Source: Microcaldota archaeon (lineage in GTDB: Archaea > Micrarchaeota > Micrarchaeia > Anstonellales > Anstonellaceae). From it: a stretch of DNA of 18,709 nt. A program made the translations under genes and the position numbers. Below are positions 1 through 6,309 of the stretch, piece after piece. The first letter of the stretch is position 1. Every line of letters starts with the position of its first letter. The DNA is taken from the NCBI GenBank assembly GCA_021813025.1, contig JAKAME010000024.1, positions 1 through 18,709 of the forward strand, given 5' to 3'. The notes beneath the pieces were generated by a model. That model made no database searches, was not told the origin of the DNA, and was given only the letters and a program-made list of their open reading frames with translations.

Positions 1-1
1 C

Positions 2-115
2 TCCTATGTGGTGTGCAAGGAGTGCAAGCGCCCGGACACAAAGCTTGTGGACGGCGCGCACGGCATCCGCACGCTGGTGTGCGAGGCCTGCGGGGCCCGC
101 GCGCCGGCAAGGTAG
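2..115 (+). CDS. Translation initiation factor aIF2 beta subunit, C-terminal end (partial)
   Basis: This is the last 37 codons of a gene that begins before the window. The visible peptide is a complete zinc ribbon: Cys5 and Cys8 (CKEC) followed by RPDTKLV, then Cys27 and Cys30 (CEAC) followed by GA and a short tail. This CxxC-RPDT-...-CxxCGA pattern is the C-terminal domain of eIF2-beta/eIF5-type proteins. The beta subunit joins alpha and gamma in the heterotrimer that carries initiator Met-tRNA to the small ribosomal subunit. The stop is TAG, with a second TAG directly after it. aIF1A starts 13 bases later on the same strand, so the two initiation factors are probably co-transcribed. The upstream domain cannot be checked here, so a stand-alone zinc-ribbon protein is not formally excluded. 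Confidence 0.85.
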   Translation, partial: SYVVCKECKRPDTKLVDGAHGIRTLVCEACGARAPAR

Positions 116-128
116 TAGAGGTTAGAAC

Positions 129-533
129 ATGGCAGACGCTACCGCTCCATCTTCCGCACCTGCCCCGTCCGGCGCTGCCAGGGCAGCGTCCGAGCCTCCA
201 TCCTCCCATCCGGCTTCCGGCTCTTCGTCTCCTGCCCCCGGGCCGGGCGGCGAGTCGCCCTTCATCCGCATCCGCCTGCCGCGCGAGGGCGAAATCCTCG
301 GCGTGGTGATTGGAAACGTGGGCGGAGGCCGCCTGCAGGTGCAGTGTAAGGACGGCCGTGAGCGCCTCTGCCGCATTCCGGGCAAAATCCGCCGCAACAT
401 CTGGGTGCGCCAAGGCGACATCGTGCTTGTGGAGCCCTGGAAAATCGAGGGCGAGAAGCGCGGCGACGTGATTTGGCGCTACAACCATTTGCAGGCCGAC
501 TGGCTGCGCAACAGGGGGTACATCAGCCGCTAA
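129..533 (+). CDS. eif1A: Translation initiation factor aIF1A (eIF-1A), with low-complexity N-terminal tail
   Basis: Archaeal IF1/eIF1A homologue of 134 residues. It sits in the A site of the small subunit and supports start-codon scanning and selection. The S1/OB-fold core runs from about residue 45 to 115 and is highly typical: RIRLPREGEILGVV, GGGRLQV, RLCRIPGKIRR, WVRQGDIVLVEPW and DVIWRY, then a helical C-terminus ending in LRNRGYISR. The oddity is the first ~43 residues, which are almost only Ala, Ser, Pro and Gly. Archaeal aIF1A usually has a short, basic N-terminus. No other Met codon exists in the frame before the core, so the ATG at 129 is the only good start. A GAGG lies 8 bases upstream. 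It follows aIF2-beta closely and no separate promoter is evident. Confidence 0.96.
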   Translation: MADATAPSSAPAPSGAARAASEPPSSHPASGSSSPAPGPGGESPFIRIRLPREGEILGVVIGNVGGGRLQVQCKDGRERLCRIPGKIRRNIWVRQGDIVLVEPWKIEGEKRGDVIWRYNHLQADWLRNRGYISR

Positions 534-566
534 ATGGGGCGGACGGGGTTTCGCAGCACCGAAAGC

Positions 567-577
567 AATATAAATAG
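567..577 (+). promoter_or_regulatory. TATA box (AATATAAATAG) for the 232-aa gene
   Basis: This is a near-ideal archaeal TATA element lying in the 65-base gap between aIF1A and the next gene. Its centre is about 27 bases before the ATG at 599, so transcription should start at or within a few bases of the start codon (leaderless or nearly so). It is the strongest TATA box seen in the window. Confidence 0.75.
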
Positions 578-598
578 TGTTTTACTAAAAGGATAAAC

Positions 599-1297
599 AT
601 GGTGAATAAAACCCTAGGACTGCATCCGGCCAATCAGCGTCCCGAATTGGCCATGCACTATGTTGAGTCTGCAATCCGCAAGATTGAGAAAAACCCCGCC
701 AACCACGAGTTTTGGAACTCGGCCGCGCGCACGATTTTCTGCCACGGCCAAGCCGTGTTTTCCGACTGGAAAAGGGCCCACGAGCTCTTTCAGCGGCTTG
801 AGAAACAGGTTCCCCTCCTGGCCCAGGCGACCGGCGCCAAGGACGCTGGCGACGCCATGCTTGAGATGCACATGGTGGTGGAAACGCACGCGTCCTCCCC
901 GGACGCGCGCAAGTATGCCGATTATCTTGAGCGCAAGTCGCTGTGCTTTTACCGCCAGCAGCCGGTGGACGTGGCTTGGGCCCTGCTCAAGGCCTGCTTT
1001 TTTGAGCAGGCAGGCTTTGAGGCGGCGGTGCCGCCGGTGACGTCCGGGCAGGTGCACGGGCTTAAGCAGGCGGTCCGCCTGCTCATCGAGGCCGGCGAGC
1101 TGGTCAAGGCTGAAGCAGTGCTGGACCACCTTCAAATGGCCATCGTGTATCGTTTTGCCCTCACGCTGGGTGGGATGCCGGACGCAAAGGCGCAGGCGAG
1201 CGAAGTGATGCGTGAGCTGGAGCAGCAGCACGTTTCATTCCAGACCATGCAGGCGATGGTCCGCTTGGTGCAGGAGCATCCCATTTATTCCAACTGA
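599..1297 (+). CDS. Unrecognised soluble, helix-rich protein (232 aa)
   Basis: I do not recognise the family. The 232-residue product has no signal peptide and no membrane segment. It looks almost entirely alpha-helical, with amphipathic stretches such as WKRAHELFQRLEKQV (about residues 57-71) and LIEAGELVKAEAVLDHL (about 161-177), spaced like TPR/HAT-type helical repeats. Cysteines are few (Cys48, Cys117, Cys133) and do not form a metal motif. The start at ATG 599 is supported by the strong TATA box 27 bases upstream; a weak AAGG lies 7 bases before it. It sits between aIF1A and RIO1, two genes that are often close neighbours in archaea, which hints at a role in translation or ribosome maturation, but that rests on position only. 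Confidence 0.8.
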   Translation: MVNKTLGLHPANQRPELAMHYVESAIRKIEKNPANHEFWNSAARTIFCHGQAVFSDWKRAHELFQRLEKQVPLLAQATGAKDAGDAMLEMHMVVETHASSPDARKYADYLERKSLCFYRQQPVDVAWALLKACFFEQAGFEAAVPPVTSGQVHGLKQAVRLLIEAGELVKAEAVLDHLQMAIVYRFALTLGGMPDAKAQASEVMRELEQQHVSFQTMQAMVRLVQEHPIYSN

Positions 1298-1325
1298 CGC
1301 GCAGGATTCCGCCCTTCTCTATCTT

Positions 1326-1334
1326 CTTTTTAAC
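1326..1334 (+). promoter_or_regulatory. TATA-like box (CTTTTTAAC) for RIO1
   Basis: This sits in a pyrimidine-rich 58-base gap, centred about 26 bases before the RIO1 ATG at 1356. The same CTTTTTAAC-like element recurs at 13203 (minus strand) and 18150. No Shine-Dalgarno site lies between it and the ATG, which fits a leaderless mRNA. Confidence 0.5.
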
Positions 1335-1355
1335 CCCTCTTTCCCATCCCTTTTC

Positions 1356-2087
1356 ATGGCCCTCCGCCAGTCAAAGAAAAAGCGCCCCCGCCGCGAGGAC
1401 AAGATGGACAAGAACCTCTGGCCCCTCGAGGAGGGGGTCTTCGACCGCACCTCCCTCATCAGCCTCACGAAATTCATGAAGAAGGGCGTCTTCAAATCAA
1501 TAGACTACTGCATTGCGGAAGGAAAGGAAGCCAACGTCTACCGCGGCACAACAGCAGAGGGCGGATTTGTCGCAATCAAGATGTACCGCCTGCGCTCGCC
1601 GTCATTCGTGCACATGCAGCAGTACATGGAAGGCGACAGGCGCTTCGCCAACACGCGCAACGGCGTTGATTTGATACACGCCTGGACTCAGAAGGAGTAC
1701 AAGAACCTCTCCATCATGCACGACTTGGGCTGCCGTGTGCCTGACCCCATCGCCTTCAAGGCCAACATCCTCGCCATGGAATTCCTTGGCGTGGAAGGCG
1801 TGCCATACTCGCAGTTGTCAGACATCGGCTCGGAAGACCCGAACGGAGATTATGATTTGCTTCTCTCAGACCTCAACAAAATGCGCGAGGGCGGCCTTGT
1901 GCATGCCGACGTGTCGGAATACAACATTTTGATGACAGACAAGGGCCCCTACCTTATCGACTGCGGGCAGGCGGTGCTGACCACCCACCCGCGGGCAGAA
2001 GAGTTCTACAAAAGGGATTTGGCCAACCTGTGGAAATATTTCAAAAAATACAAGGAGTTCGACAGGCCTGAGCCGAACACAGACTAG
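1356..2087 (+). CDS. rio1: RIO1-family serine protein kinase/ATPase
   Basis: Atypical protein kinase of the RIO1 type, which in archaea and eukaryotes acts in late maturation of the small ribosomal subunit. The product has 243 residues. Visible motifs: the RIO nucleotide-binding loop EGKEANVY (55-62), the ATP-anchoring Lys75 in VAIK, the catalytic loop LVHADVSEYNIL with Asp185 and Asn190, and the metal-binding Asp202 in LIDCGQAV. In most RIO1 proteins I know, the last motif reads closer to IDxSQ or IDxPQ, so CGQ is a small deviation. I chose ATG 1356 because the basic N-terminus (RQSKKKRPRRED) precedes the RIO1 domain at normal length and a TATA-like box lies 26 bases upstream; the longer open frame upstream overlaps the previous gene. 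It converges on the SOD gene with 5 bases between the stops. Confidence 0.95.
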   Translation: MALRQSKKKRPRREDKMDKNLWPLEEGVFDRTSLISLTKFMKKGVFKSIDYCIAEGKEANVYRGTTAEGGFVAIKMYRLRSPSFVHMQQYMEGDRRFANTRNGVDLIHAWTQKEYKNLSIMHDLGCRVPDPIAFKANILAMEFLGVEGVPYSQLSDIGSEDPNGDYDLLLSDLNKMREGGLVHADVSEYNILMTDKGPYLIDCGQAVLTTHPRAEEFYKRDLANLWKYFKKYKEFDRPEPNTD

Positions 2088-2110
2088 TTTTTCTATCCTT
2101 TCCTGTTTTT
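2088..2110 (+). terminator. Pyrimidine/T-rich terminator tract after RIO1
   Basis: Directly after the RIO1 stop comes TTTTTCTATCC followed by another T5 run. Archaeal RNA polymerase terminates at such T tracts without needing a hairpin. The tract overlaps the 3' end of the opposing SOD gene. Confidence 0.4.
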
Positions 2111-2719
2111 GCGGAACGTCTCCAAATGGTATCTTTCTATCACGTCGTTGGCCTCTTCCCATTTGACGTTTTTCATGAACGCCTCAAGATAGCCCTTGCG
2201 GTTGGTCGCATAGTCAAGGAAGTAGGCGTGCTCGTACACGTCCAGCACAAGCACCGGCACGGCGGCCCAGATGCCGCCCTGATTGTGTATGTCGCACACG
2301 AAGTTGTGCAGCCTTCCCTCCTCCAAGTCAAGGGCCAGCACCACCCAGCCGCGCGAGGCTATGCCCTCTGCCTTGAATTCCTCCGCCCAAGCAGAGAAAG
2401 AACCAAAGTCCTGCGCTATCCACTCGCCAATCGTCCCGCTCGCCTCGTTTCCTTTGCCGCCCAGATTGTCAAAATAGAACTCGTGCAGTTTCACTCCGTT
2501 GAGGGCGAAGGTTTCCTCAACCTTCAATTCGCGAAGCTGCGAGAAGGTGGCGTTGGTGGCCGACTTGTCAACTGTTTCCAGCGCCTTTCTTATTTCATTC
2601 GTCTTTTTCACGTATCCCGCATACAAAACGTCGTGGTGCTGGCCAATCTGCTTTTCGGACAGCCCGTCCAATGAAGTGTATTTGAGCGGCTTGACTATTT
2701 TTTCAGGAATAGATACCAT
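2093..2719 (-). CDS. sod: Fe/Mn-family superoxide dismutase
   Basis: Cytoplasmic Fe/Mn superoxide dismutase family protein of 208 residues, converting superoxide to peroxide and oxygen. The metal ligands can be placed: His28 (in QHHDVLY), His79 (in LHEFYFDNL), Asp160 and His164 (in LDVYEHAYFLDY). The Gln147 of the HNQGG segment and the gateway Tyr36 are also present. The residue aligned to the second-sphere His30 of E. coli MnSOD is Leu32 here, and the usual HHxxY box reads LYAGY, so this is a divergent branch and its metal cannot be predicted. The start is ATG 2719: a GAGGTG ribosome-binding site lies 6 bases before it, and the GTG nine bases upstream, which gives a longer frame, is part of that site. 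It is probably a single-gene transcript with its own TATA box. Confidence 0.93.
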   Translation of the reverse strand: MVSIPEKIVKPLKYTSLDGLSEKQIGQHHDVLYAGYVKKTNEIRKALETVDKSATNATFSQLRELKVEETFALNGVKLHEFYFDNLGGKGNEASGTIGEWIAQDFGSFSAWAEEFKAEGIASRGWVVLALDLEEGRLHNFVCDIHNQGGIWAAVPVLVLDVYEHAYFLDYATNRKGYLEAFMKNVKWEEANDVIERYHLETFRKNRKG

Positions 2720-2725
2720 TGGACG

Positions 2726-2731
2726 CACCTC
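2726..2731 (-). promoter_or_regulatory. Shine-Dalgarno site GAGGTG deciding the SOD start
   Basis: GAGGTG on the minus strand, complementary to the archaeal 16S rRNA 3' end, lies 6 bases before ATG 2719. It contains the GTG that could be mistaken for an earlier start codon, so it argues for the ATG. Confidence 0.75.
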
Positions 2732-2767
2732 GTATGATTTTTAGCTCATGGGTGCATCTGAGCGAAA

Positions 2768-2777
2768 CTATAAAATG
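2768..2777 (-). promoter_or_regulatory. TATA box (CATTTTATAG) for SOD
   Basis: On the minus strand this element is centred near 2772. Transcription should start near 2745, giving a leader of about 26 bases that includes the GAGGTG site. The 98-base gap between SOD and the upstream membrane-protein gene shows nothing else I can name. Confidence 0.6.
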
Positions 2778-2817
2778 ATGACGGACCAGCTGGTTGGAGT
2801 GCCACTGGTGAATCAGC

Positions 2818-3198
2818 CTACCGCGCGGTGTTCTTGGTCTTTATTTCCCTGGCTTTGAAGCCTCGATACAACACGGCCAGAATGGAGAAGAGAAAAATTG
2901 CAATTGCCCAAATATAATCCTTGAAGAGTATGGCGATGGCGATGAAGCAGACGCAAAACACGAAATAGGCCAATCCGGCCGCCATGACAGAGAGCATTGA
3001 CAGAACGGGCAGAATATCAATCAAACCGCCAGGCTCGCTGCTTCCGAAGAGTATCGTCAAAACGAGTAAAAATACACCTGTGGCCACGCCCAAAACCGCT
3101 AAAACAATGCTCACATTGGCGATTCGCCACAATTTCGAAGCAGTCGGATTTGATTTAGCAAGAATTTCACTCACATCGTCGTTGCCCGAGAAGTTCAT
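2818..3198 (-). CDS. Small integral membrane protein of unknown function (126 aa)
   Basis: The family is not recognised. After a polar N-terminus of about 25 residues come three or four hydrophobic helices: roughly 27-50 (VSIVLAVLGVATGVFLLVLTIL), 60-92 (probably two, with an alanine/glycine turn near 73-76) and 95-112. A positively charged tail (FKAREIKTKNTAR) follows, likely cytoplasmic. It starts 9 bases after the PCNA stop. Its ribosome-binding site AAGGTG overlaps the PCNA stop codon (TAAGGTG) and ends 5 bases before ATG 3198, so translation is probably coupled and the two genes share one transcript. The PCNA neighbourhood gives no obvious functional link for a membrane protein. Confidence 0.8.
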   Translation of the reverse strand: MNFSGNDDVSEILAKSNPTASKLWRIANVSIVLAVLGVATGVFLLVLTILFGSSEPGGLIDILPVLSMLSVMAAGLAYFVFCVCFIAIAILFKDYIWAIAIFLFSILAVLYRGFKAREIKTKNTAR

Positions 3199-3207
3199 TC
3201 AAGCACC

Positions 3208-3954
3208 TTAGTCGCTGTCTATTCTCGGCGCCAAATAGTAGCTCAGCTTCGCCCCCTCAACCTCGTATTCCACTTTCAGGGGCGCGTTTGTCTTCAAATT
3301 CAGCGTGAGGGGCGCGGCCTCCGGGCAGGCCTTGGAAATGTCCTCCAGATACTGCAGCGGGAAGGTGGCCCTGGACGGCTGCGTCACCTTCAACTCGATG
3401 AGAGTGGGCGAATCCTTCTCCTGCTCCACCATCAAATCAGACGAGTCGCCGTGCCCCTCCATCTTGAACCCGGCCTCTTCTGCCTGCAGGCTGACGTGGG
3501 TGGACACAAGGGCGGCGTCGCGCAGATGGCCCTTGAACGTGCTGCCCAGCATCTTCACCACAGAATCGGGGGCTATCGCAGGCTCGCGGCCCGCGCCAAG
3601 CGGCATCTCCAGCACCGGAATCTTGAACGAGCGCTTGTGCTTGCCCTCGTAGAAGCGTATGGCTATCTTGTTCTCCTCCTGCGCCACTTCCAGCTTCTCC
3701 CCGCCCTGCGCGCGCGCCAGTATTTTGGAGAGGCTGTCGAAGTTCAGGCCCACGCGCACCGCGTCGCCCACCTCGTATTCCACGAAGGCGGCCTTGGGCA
3801 TGGAAAAGCACACCATGGCTATTTGCGAGGGGTCCATGGCCTTGAGCACGAGGCCGGCAGGCGTGACGTCCAGCGCGCCCTCGTCTATAAGGCTGACGAT
3901 GGAGTCGATTGCGCTCTTGAAGCGCCGCGCGTCTTCTATGACAAAACGGAACAT
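3208..3954 (-). CDS. pcn: DNA polymerase sliding clamp (PCNA)
   Basis: Archaeal PCNA of 248 residues, the normal length. It forms the trimeric ring that tethers replicative polymerases, FEN1, ligase and other PIP-box proteins to DNA. Diagnostic segments in order: N-terminal FRFVIEDARRFKSAIDSIVSLIDE, the GLVLKAMDPSQIAMVCFSM helix-strand, the LDFDSLSKIL-like segment VGLNFDSLSKILARA, an interdomain connector around KIPVLEMPL (about 112-120), and the C-terminal LTLNLKTNAPLKVEYEVEGAKLSYYLAPRI, which ends in the usual APRI pocket element. Start ATG 3954 has an AGGTG site 7 bases upstream (3962-3966, minus strand). It is the only PCNA here and is followed by the small membrane-protein gene in the same operon. 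Identification is secure. Confidence 0.98.
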   Translation of the reverse strand: MFRFVIEDARRFKSAIDSIVSLIDEGALDVTPAGLVLKAMDPSQIAMVCFSMPKAAFVEYEVGDAVRVGLNFDSLSKILARAQGGEKLEVAQEENKIAIRFYEGKHKRSFKIPVLEMPLGAGREPAIAPDSVVKMLGSTFKGHLRDAALVSTHVSLQAEEAGFKMEGHGDSSDLMVEQEKDSPTLIELKVTQPSRATFPLQYLEDISKACPEAAPLTLNLKTNAPLKVEYEVEGAKLSYYLAPRIDSD

Positions 3955-4024
3955 GGCAAAGCACCTATGAATGTTTCTCCCATCCTTGAATGGCTATTCT
4001 CCCATCCGATGCTTCTTCTATGAA

Positions 4025-4034
4025 CCTTTTAATC
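4025..4034. promoter_or_regulatory. TATA-like box between divergent PCNA and alaX
   Basis: CCTTTTAATC on the plus strand is centred about 28 bases before the alaX start at 4058, as for other leaderless genes here. Read on the minus strand it is GATTAAAAGG, resembling the boxes of hisS and ppcA. It could also serve PCNA with a leader of about 50 bases carrying its AGGTG site. No better PCNA box is visible. The bidirectional role is inference. Confidence 0.4.
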
Positions 4035-4057
4035 CTTCCACACCCCATGACAAACCC

Positions 4058-4783
4058 ATGGCCCAGACAGATTTGCTTTTCCAGTCGGACAGCTACGCGA
4101 CCTCCTTCGACGCCAAAGTGCTTTCCGTCCGGCCTGATGGAGGTCTTGTCCTCGACCGCACCCTGTTATATTACACCTCAGGCGGGCAGCCCTGCGACAG
4201 GGGGAAAATAAAGAGAATGAATGATGGAAAGGAGGCCGAAGTAATAGAGGTAAAAAAGATGGACGGGGAAATAGTCCATCTTCTTGCTCCCGGCTCTTGC
4301 TCTTTCTCTCCTTCCGATTCCATCCATGGCGAGCTTGACTGGCCCCGCCGCCATCGTCTTATGCGCATGCACACCGCCGGCCACGTGCTGTCTGCCGTGT
4401 TTTTCAAAAAAGGCGTGCTAATCACAGGCAACCAGCTCGACGCTGGCCAGTCTCGCTTTGATTTCTCCATGGAGCAGTTCGACCGCGCCCTGATTGATTC
4501 TGTCATTTCCGAGGCCAGCCGCCTGTGCGCGGAGGGCCATGCGGTGAAGGTTTCCTCCCTGCCGAGGGAAGAAGCCCTCAAGCTTCCGGGCATGGTCAAA
4601 TTAGCTGGCGCCCTTCCTCCCTCTCTCACCACTTTGCGCATTGTCGAAATAGAGGGCGTGGACACGCAGGCCGACGGGGGAACGCACGTGCGCAATACCA
4701 GCGAGGTCGGAACCATCGAGCTGGCAAGGGTGGAAAACAAGGGGGCCAAAAATCGGCGAATCTACTTTACGCTCAAGCCATGA
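4058..4783 (+). CDS. alaX: AlaX-type Ala-tRNA editing protein (trans-editing hydrolase)
   Basis: Stand-alone alanyl-tRNA editing domain, 241 residues (AlaX-M size), which hydrolyses Ser or Gly mischarged onto tRNA-Ala. The N-terminal subdomain shows VLDRTLLYYTSGGQP (about 31-45), the counterpart of the LDxTxFYPxGGGQP motif. The second domain has the zinc motif HTAGH (His105, His109) and the C-terminal motif QADGGTHVRNTSEVG with His210. The position normally filled by the third zinc ligand, Cys in CGGTH, is Asp206 here. The protein ends in the expected GAKNRRIYFTL. I chose ATG 4058 because the family homology begins there and a TATA-like box lies 28 bases upstream; the frame is open further upstream without similarity. 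The ppcA promoter begins just after its stop. Confidence 0.93.
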   Translation: MAQTDLLFQSDSYATSFDAKVLSVRPDGGLVLDRTLLYYTSGGQPCDRGKIKRMNDGKEAEVIEVKKMDGEIVHLLAPGSCSFSPSDSIHGELDWPRRHRLMRMHTAGHVLSAVFFKKGVLITGNQLDAGQSRFDFSMEQFDRALIDSVISEASRLCAEGHAVKVSSLPREEALKLPGMVKLAGALPPSLTTLRIVEIEGVDTQADGGTHVRNTSEVGTIELARVENKGAKNRRIYFTLKP

Positions 4784-4788
4784 GACAG

Positions 4789-4799
4789 ATTAAAAATTT
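4789..4799 (+). promoter_or_regulatory. TATA box (ATTAAAAATTT) for PEP carboxylase
   Basis: Lies in the 36-base gap after alaX, centred about 27 bases before ATG 4820. The intervening sequence is pyrimidine-rich with no Shine-Dalgarno site, implying a leaderless transcript. Confidence 0.65.
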
Positions 4800-4819
4800 C
4801 TCCCCTCCATTCCCATTCC

Positions 4820-6298
4820 ATGCTCTCCGACCTCAAAGCACCCGCTACCATGAGCACCCAGCATCCTGACAACGTCCAAATCCCGTTTTTCTCCGAGGAG
4901 CAGGTGCTGGGGGCCGAGAGCGAGATAAAGGAGGCCTTCTACGCCTTCTCGCATCTGGGCTGCCAGGAGCAGATGTGGGATTTTGAAGGAAAGGAAACCG
5001 ATTCCCACGTGGTGGCAAAGCTGCTCAACCGCTATGGCGAGTATTTCAAGACTCTTCCTCTTGGCCGTGATTATCGGCTCACCTTCCGCCTGCCGAATCC
5101 GGCCGTTGAGCCAAGCCAGGGAAAAGTGCTTCTTGAAGCCCTTGAATCCATCCCCCGCCATTTTGACGTTGCCCATTCCATGGGAATCGAAGTGCCCCCT
5201 ATATTCGAAATCATCCTGCCCATGACCACCAATGCGAATGAAGTGAGGCGCATATCCGCCTACTACAAAAAATTCGTGGTTGGAAAGGCAAAAGAAACCG
5301 TGCTGGCAGATGATTCCACTACAATAGCAGGCTGGCTTGGAGACTTTTCTCCCTCTTCAATCAACGTCATCCCGCTTGTGGAGGACAGGGACAGCCTGCT
5401 GAATGCGGGAAAAATCGCTGGCGAGCTCATAGCATCCGAAAAACCTTCTTCCCTGCGCGTCTTCCTCGCCCGCTCCGACCCTGCCCTCAACTACGGCTCT
5501 GCCGCTGCCGTGCTTTACAACAAGATTGCGCTGCAAAAGCTGCATGAGGCGTCCGAGCGCACTTCGGTTCCCATTTATCCGATAATCGGAGTGGGCAGCG
5601 CGCCGTTCCGCGGAAATTTGAGGCCCACCAACACATCCAACTGCCTGCGCGAATACCCATCGGTCCAAACCTTCACCATCCAGTCGTCTTTCAAATACGA
5701 TTATCCGCAGGAAAAAGTGCGCGAGGCAATCGGCCAGATAAACCGCCATTCCCTGACCGCTCCCCTGCCGGTGGACGAGCCGCGCGCCATTTCCCTCTGC
5801 TCCCTCATCGAGAAGGAATACTGCGCGCAGCTGGTGCAGCTGCAGCCTTTCATCTCCGCCTTAGCAAAGCACGTGCCATCGCGCCGCGCGCGCCGCCTGC
5901 ACGTCGGGCTTTTCGGCTACTCGCGCTCGGTGGAGGGGCTCTCCATGCCGCGCGCCATCCCATTCTGCTGCGCCCTCTACTCTTTGGGCATCCCGCCCGA
6001 ACTGCTGGGCCTCTCCGCCCTCTCAAGCCAGCAATGGGACGAGCTGCATGAGCTTTACGTGAAAATAGACGAGGATTTGGCGGATGCGCTCAAATTCGCC
6101 AATCCGGCCAATTTCTCGATTGCCGGGCCTCATCTGCAGGCGCGCCTCCAGTCATCCTTCGAGCGCGCCGGCGGGCAGCCGGACGAGGCCCACGGCCGCC
6201 TCGCGGACCAAATCAAGGCAGACCTGATTTCCAGCCATACATCCACTTTGGGCGAAAAGATTCTGCAGGCGGCCAAAATAAGGGGATTCTTGGGCTGA
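4820..6298 (+). CDS. ppcA: Phosphoenolpyruvate carboxylase, archaeal type (PpcA)
   Basis: Archaeal-type PEP carboxylase of 492 residues, making oxaloacetate from PEP and bicarbonate. This family is about half the length of bacterial Ppc and matches here throughout. Hallmarks in order: MSTQHPDN (about 11-18), SHLGCQEQMWDFEGKETD, RLPNPAVEPSQGKVLLEALESIPR, PPIFEIILPMTTN, SSINVIPLVEDRDSLL, RVFLARSDPALNYG, YPIIGVGSAPFRGNLRP, VQTFTIQSSFKYDY, and a C-terminal helix ending AAKIRGFLG. The ATG at 4820 fits the TATA spacing and adds ten residues before MSTQHPDN, close to the usual extent; Met11 (4850) is the alternative. It would replenish C4 acids for amino-acid synthesis or a partial TCA route. It is monocistronic as far as visible and converges on ribB. 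Confidence 0.97.
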   Translation: MLSDLKAPATMSTQHPDNVQIPFFSEEQVLGAESEIKEAFYAFSHLGCQEQMWDFEGKETDSHVVAKLLNRYGEYFKTLPLGRDYRLTFRLPNPAVEPSQGKVLLEALESIPRHFDVAHSMGIEVPPIFEIILPMTTNANEVRRISAYYKKFVVGKAKETVLADDSTTIAGWLGDFSPSSINVIPLVEDRDSLLNAGKIAGELIASEKPSSLRVFLARSDPALNYGSAAAVLYNKIALQKLHEASERTSVPIYPIIGVGSAPFRGNLRPTNTSNCLREYPSVQTFTIQSSFKYDYPQEKVREAIGQINRHSLTAPLPVDEPRAISLCSLIEKEYCAQLVQLQPFISALAKHVPSRRARRLHVGLFGYSRSVEGLSMPRAIPFCCALYSLGIPPELLGLSALSSQQWDELHELYVKIDEDLADALKFANPANFSIAGPHLQARLQSSFERAGGQPDEAHGRLADQIKADLISSHTSTLGEKILQAAKIRGFLG

Positions 6299-6309
6299 AA
6301 AATTCAGCC
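6293..6309. terminator. Palindrome spanning both convergent stop codons (ppcA / ribB)
   Basis: GGCTGAAAAATTCAGCC is a perfect 7-bp inverted repeat with an AAA centre. Both ppcA and ribB end in GGC TGA, and each stop codon lies inside a stem arm. On the minus strand the centre reads TTTTT. It may act as a two-way 3'-end or stability element; that function is inference. Confidence 0.45.

Noticed and set aside
2726..2728. GTG as the SOD start codon
   Set aside because: It lies inside the GAGGTG ribosome-binding site that serves the ATG nine bases downstream.
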